Part shown: piece by piece, positions 20,538 through 21,339 of the stretch
Layout: the number at the start of each line of letters is the position of its first letter
How positions within the stretch are numbered: position 1 is the first letter of the stretch
From: a virus
Direction: 5' to 3' (one strand)
Length of the DNA: 21,339 nt
IMG/VR virus record: IMGVR_UViG_3300017788_000210
Coordinates: 1-21,339 of that record
Position numbers and translations under genes: made by a program
The notes under the pieces: generated by a model
What the model was told of the DNA's origin: nothing
The model's database searches: none
What the model saw: only the letters and a program-made list of their open reading frames with translations

Positions 20538-20667
20538 GCTACTACGCAAGCTATTCTTGTTGACAGCTAAGCGAAGTATGCGCCCAGCAATGAGCGATAA
20601 TATGACAATGCGCCTTATCTTTGAAGAGTTGCAATTACTAACCGACAAAGATGAATACAAGCTATGA
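20506..20667 (+). CDS. Small hypothetical protein, 53 aa
   Basis: A 53-aa, mostly helical, charged protein (MKDYDKQKEIELLRKLFLLT), ending LQLLTDKDEYKL. It overlaps the methyltransferase end by 32 bases and the next gene by 4 bases (ATGA). Continuous translational coupling on both sides supports it as a gene; I recognise no family. Confidence 0.5.
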   Translation: MKDYDKQKEIELLRKLFLLTAKRSMRPAMSDNMTMRLIFEELQLLTDKDEYKL

Positions 20668-20846
20668 CAATAGGTGAGTTGTGGGATAAGCTCGCACACT
20701 ATGGAGATGATGTAGAAGTGTACATCGGATACATCGAAGGCCACAGCATCCAGCAACTAGACTTTGATATTGTTGAGACTACCGAACTAGGAGGCAAGGT
20801 TACAGTATCACTAATGCACGAAGATATAAATGTAATTAATAATTAA
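20664..20846 (+). CDS. Small hypothetical protein, 60 aa
   Basis: A 60-aa acidic protein (MTIGELWDKLAHYGDDVEVY, then IGYIEGHSIQQLDFDIVETT). The opening 'T-I/V-G-E-L-x-x-x-L-x-x-Y-x-x-D-x-E-V' is a common pattern of small phage proteins of unknown function. The remainder is a compact beta-like region. ATGA overlap with the 53-aa gene upstream and a 4-base AT-rich gap before the next gene show co-expression. Confidence 0.6.
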   Translation: MTIGELWDKLAHYGDDVEVYIGYIEGHSIQQLDFDIVETTELGGKVTVSLMHEDINVINN

Positions 20847-20850
20847 TACA

Positions 20851-21084
20851 ATGAGTAACTACACAATGCAAGAGGGACAGTTCACCCTATTTAAGAACAC
20901 AAAGACAACCAACAATGCACCTGAATATACGGGTGAGATTATGGTCAACGGAAAGAAGATGCGCCTAGCTGCATGGGTAAAAGAAGGCAAGAGCGGTAAG
21001 TTCTTTAGTGGCAAGATGAGTGAGCCGCTAGTTAAACGTGATGAAGTAAACGAATCACATGGCACGGGCGATTTGCCGTTCTAA
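20851..21084 (+). CDS. Small DUF736-like protein with SSB-like C-terminal tip
   Basis: A 77-aa protein. The first 50 residues form a beta-rich unit (EGQFTLFKNTKTTNNAPEYT, then GEIMVNGKKMRLAAWVKEGK), similar in style to DUF736-like proteins: 'G-x-F-T-L-F-x-N...P-x-Y-x-G'. The C-terminal end GTGDLPF resembles the acidic amphipathic tip (DDDIPF) by which single-stranded DNA-binding proteins recruit partners. A role with ssDNA or a partner of replication is therefore possible, but the core is too short for a full OB fold by eye. The stop overlaps the TerL start (TAATG). Confidence 0.5.
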   Translation: MSNYTMQEGQFTLFKNTKTTNNAPEYTGEIMVNGKKMRLAAWVKEGKSGKFFSGKMSEPLVKRDEVNESHGTGDLPF

Positions 21085-21339
21085 TGATTACATACCTGCC
21101 TAAACAGAATGAAGCATTGCGCGTGCTGGGTAACTCACACCCGGCACGTGTCGTTCTTTTCGGTGGCGCAGCAGGTGGATCAAAATCTTTTATAGGATGC
21201 GCATGGCAGATAAGTCGAAGGTTCAAGTATCCAGGTACACGTGGGTTAATAGGTCGAAGCAAACTTGACACGTTAAAAAAGACCACGCTAAAAACATTTT
21301 TTGAAGTAGCGCACATGATGGGTTTAGCACCTAATGAGC
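21084..21339 (+). CDS. Terminase large subunit, N-terminal part (runs off the window)
   Basis: Only 85 codons are present. The start MITYLPKQNEALRVLGNSHP leads into VVLFGGAAGGSKSFIG (23-38), the Walker A (P-loop) of a packaging ATPase. GTRGLIGRSKLDTLKKTTLK follows, the 'R-G-x-x-x-R-x-x-x-x-L-x-x-t' stretch usual just after it. TerL packages DNA by ATP hydrolysis and cuts it. The Walker B and nuclease domain would lie beyond the window. The start overlaps the previous stop by one base (TAATG). TerL is on the plus strand, whereas TerS is on the minus strand about 7 kb away. Confidence 0.85.
   Translation, partial: MITYLPKQNEALRVLGNSHPARVVLFGGAAGGSKSFIGCAWQISRRFKYPGTRGLIGRSKLDTLKKTTLKTFFEVAHMMGLAPNE

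Noticed and set aside
1-21339. CRISPR array, tRNA, rRNA or insertion sequence
   Set aside because: I saw no regularly spaced repeats with unique spacers, no cloverleaf-like sequence, no transposase, and no terminal inverted repeats.

Overview
The window is part of a long-tailed (siphovirus-like) phage or prophage of a Bacteroidetes host. Clear phage proteins are present: TerL, TerS, XkdF-like prohead protease, tape measure, tail chaperone, baseplate/hub. There is no sheath gene. The host group follows from three promoters matching the Bacteroidetes consensus (TTG about 19-21 bases before TAnnTTTG), from A-rich leaders without Shine-Dalgarno sequences, and from close resemblance (recalled, not searched) to Bacteroidetes phage families.

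Minus strand, read right to left (about 15975 to 1), is the morphogenesis side. It runs: sigma-like regulator, Cys-rich protein, 46-aa protein, GIY-YIG endonuclease, TerS, tail assembly chaperone with a -1 frameshift extension, a tail-terminator/fibre fusion, tail completion protein, distal tail protein, baseplate/hub protein, small membrane protein and tape measure. Most junctions are TAATG-type overlaps. A second block starts at about 3980 with an XkdF-like prohead protease coupled to a subtilase with CARDB-like domains and ends at a bidirectional terminator near 1245. A third block (scaffold-like protein, then the partial major capsid protein) starts from a short intergenic region shared with a divergent 43-aa ribbon-helix-helix protein on the plus strand.

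Plus strand (16087 to 21339) is the early/replication side: small zinc-ribbon-like and HTH proteins, VRR-NUC nuclease, tail-anchored protein, a structured leader RNA, a replication-initiator-like protein, a partner protein, a C5-cytosine methyltransferase, three small proteins and the start of TerL. Portal, lysis and integration genes are not in the window.

The strongest non-routine signals are: (1) seven AAGCAA-type iterons at exact 11-bp spacing inside the initiator gene, followed by an AT-rich hexamer repeat, resembling a lambda-type origin; (2) a 257-codon overprinted ORF inside the methyltransferase that itself resembles a phage protein family; (3) a programmed -1 frameshift on a T9 run in the tail chaperone; (4) a pseudoknot-capable leader with a 13-codon ORF; (5) the RHH gene divergent from the capsid block with a palindrome between the promoters; (6) a subtilase without signal peptide in the head block; (7) a tail terminator fused to a fibre. 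All family assignments are from reading the sequence, without database searches.
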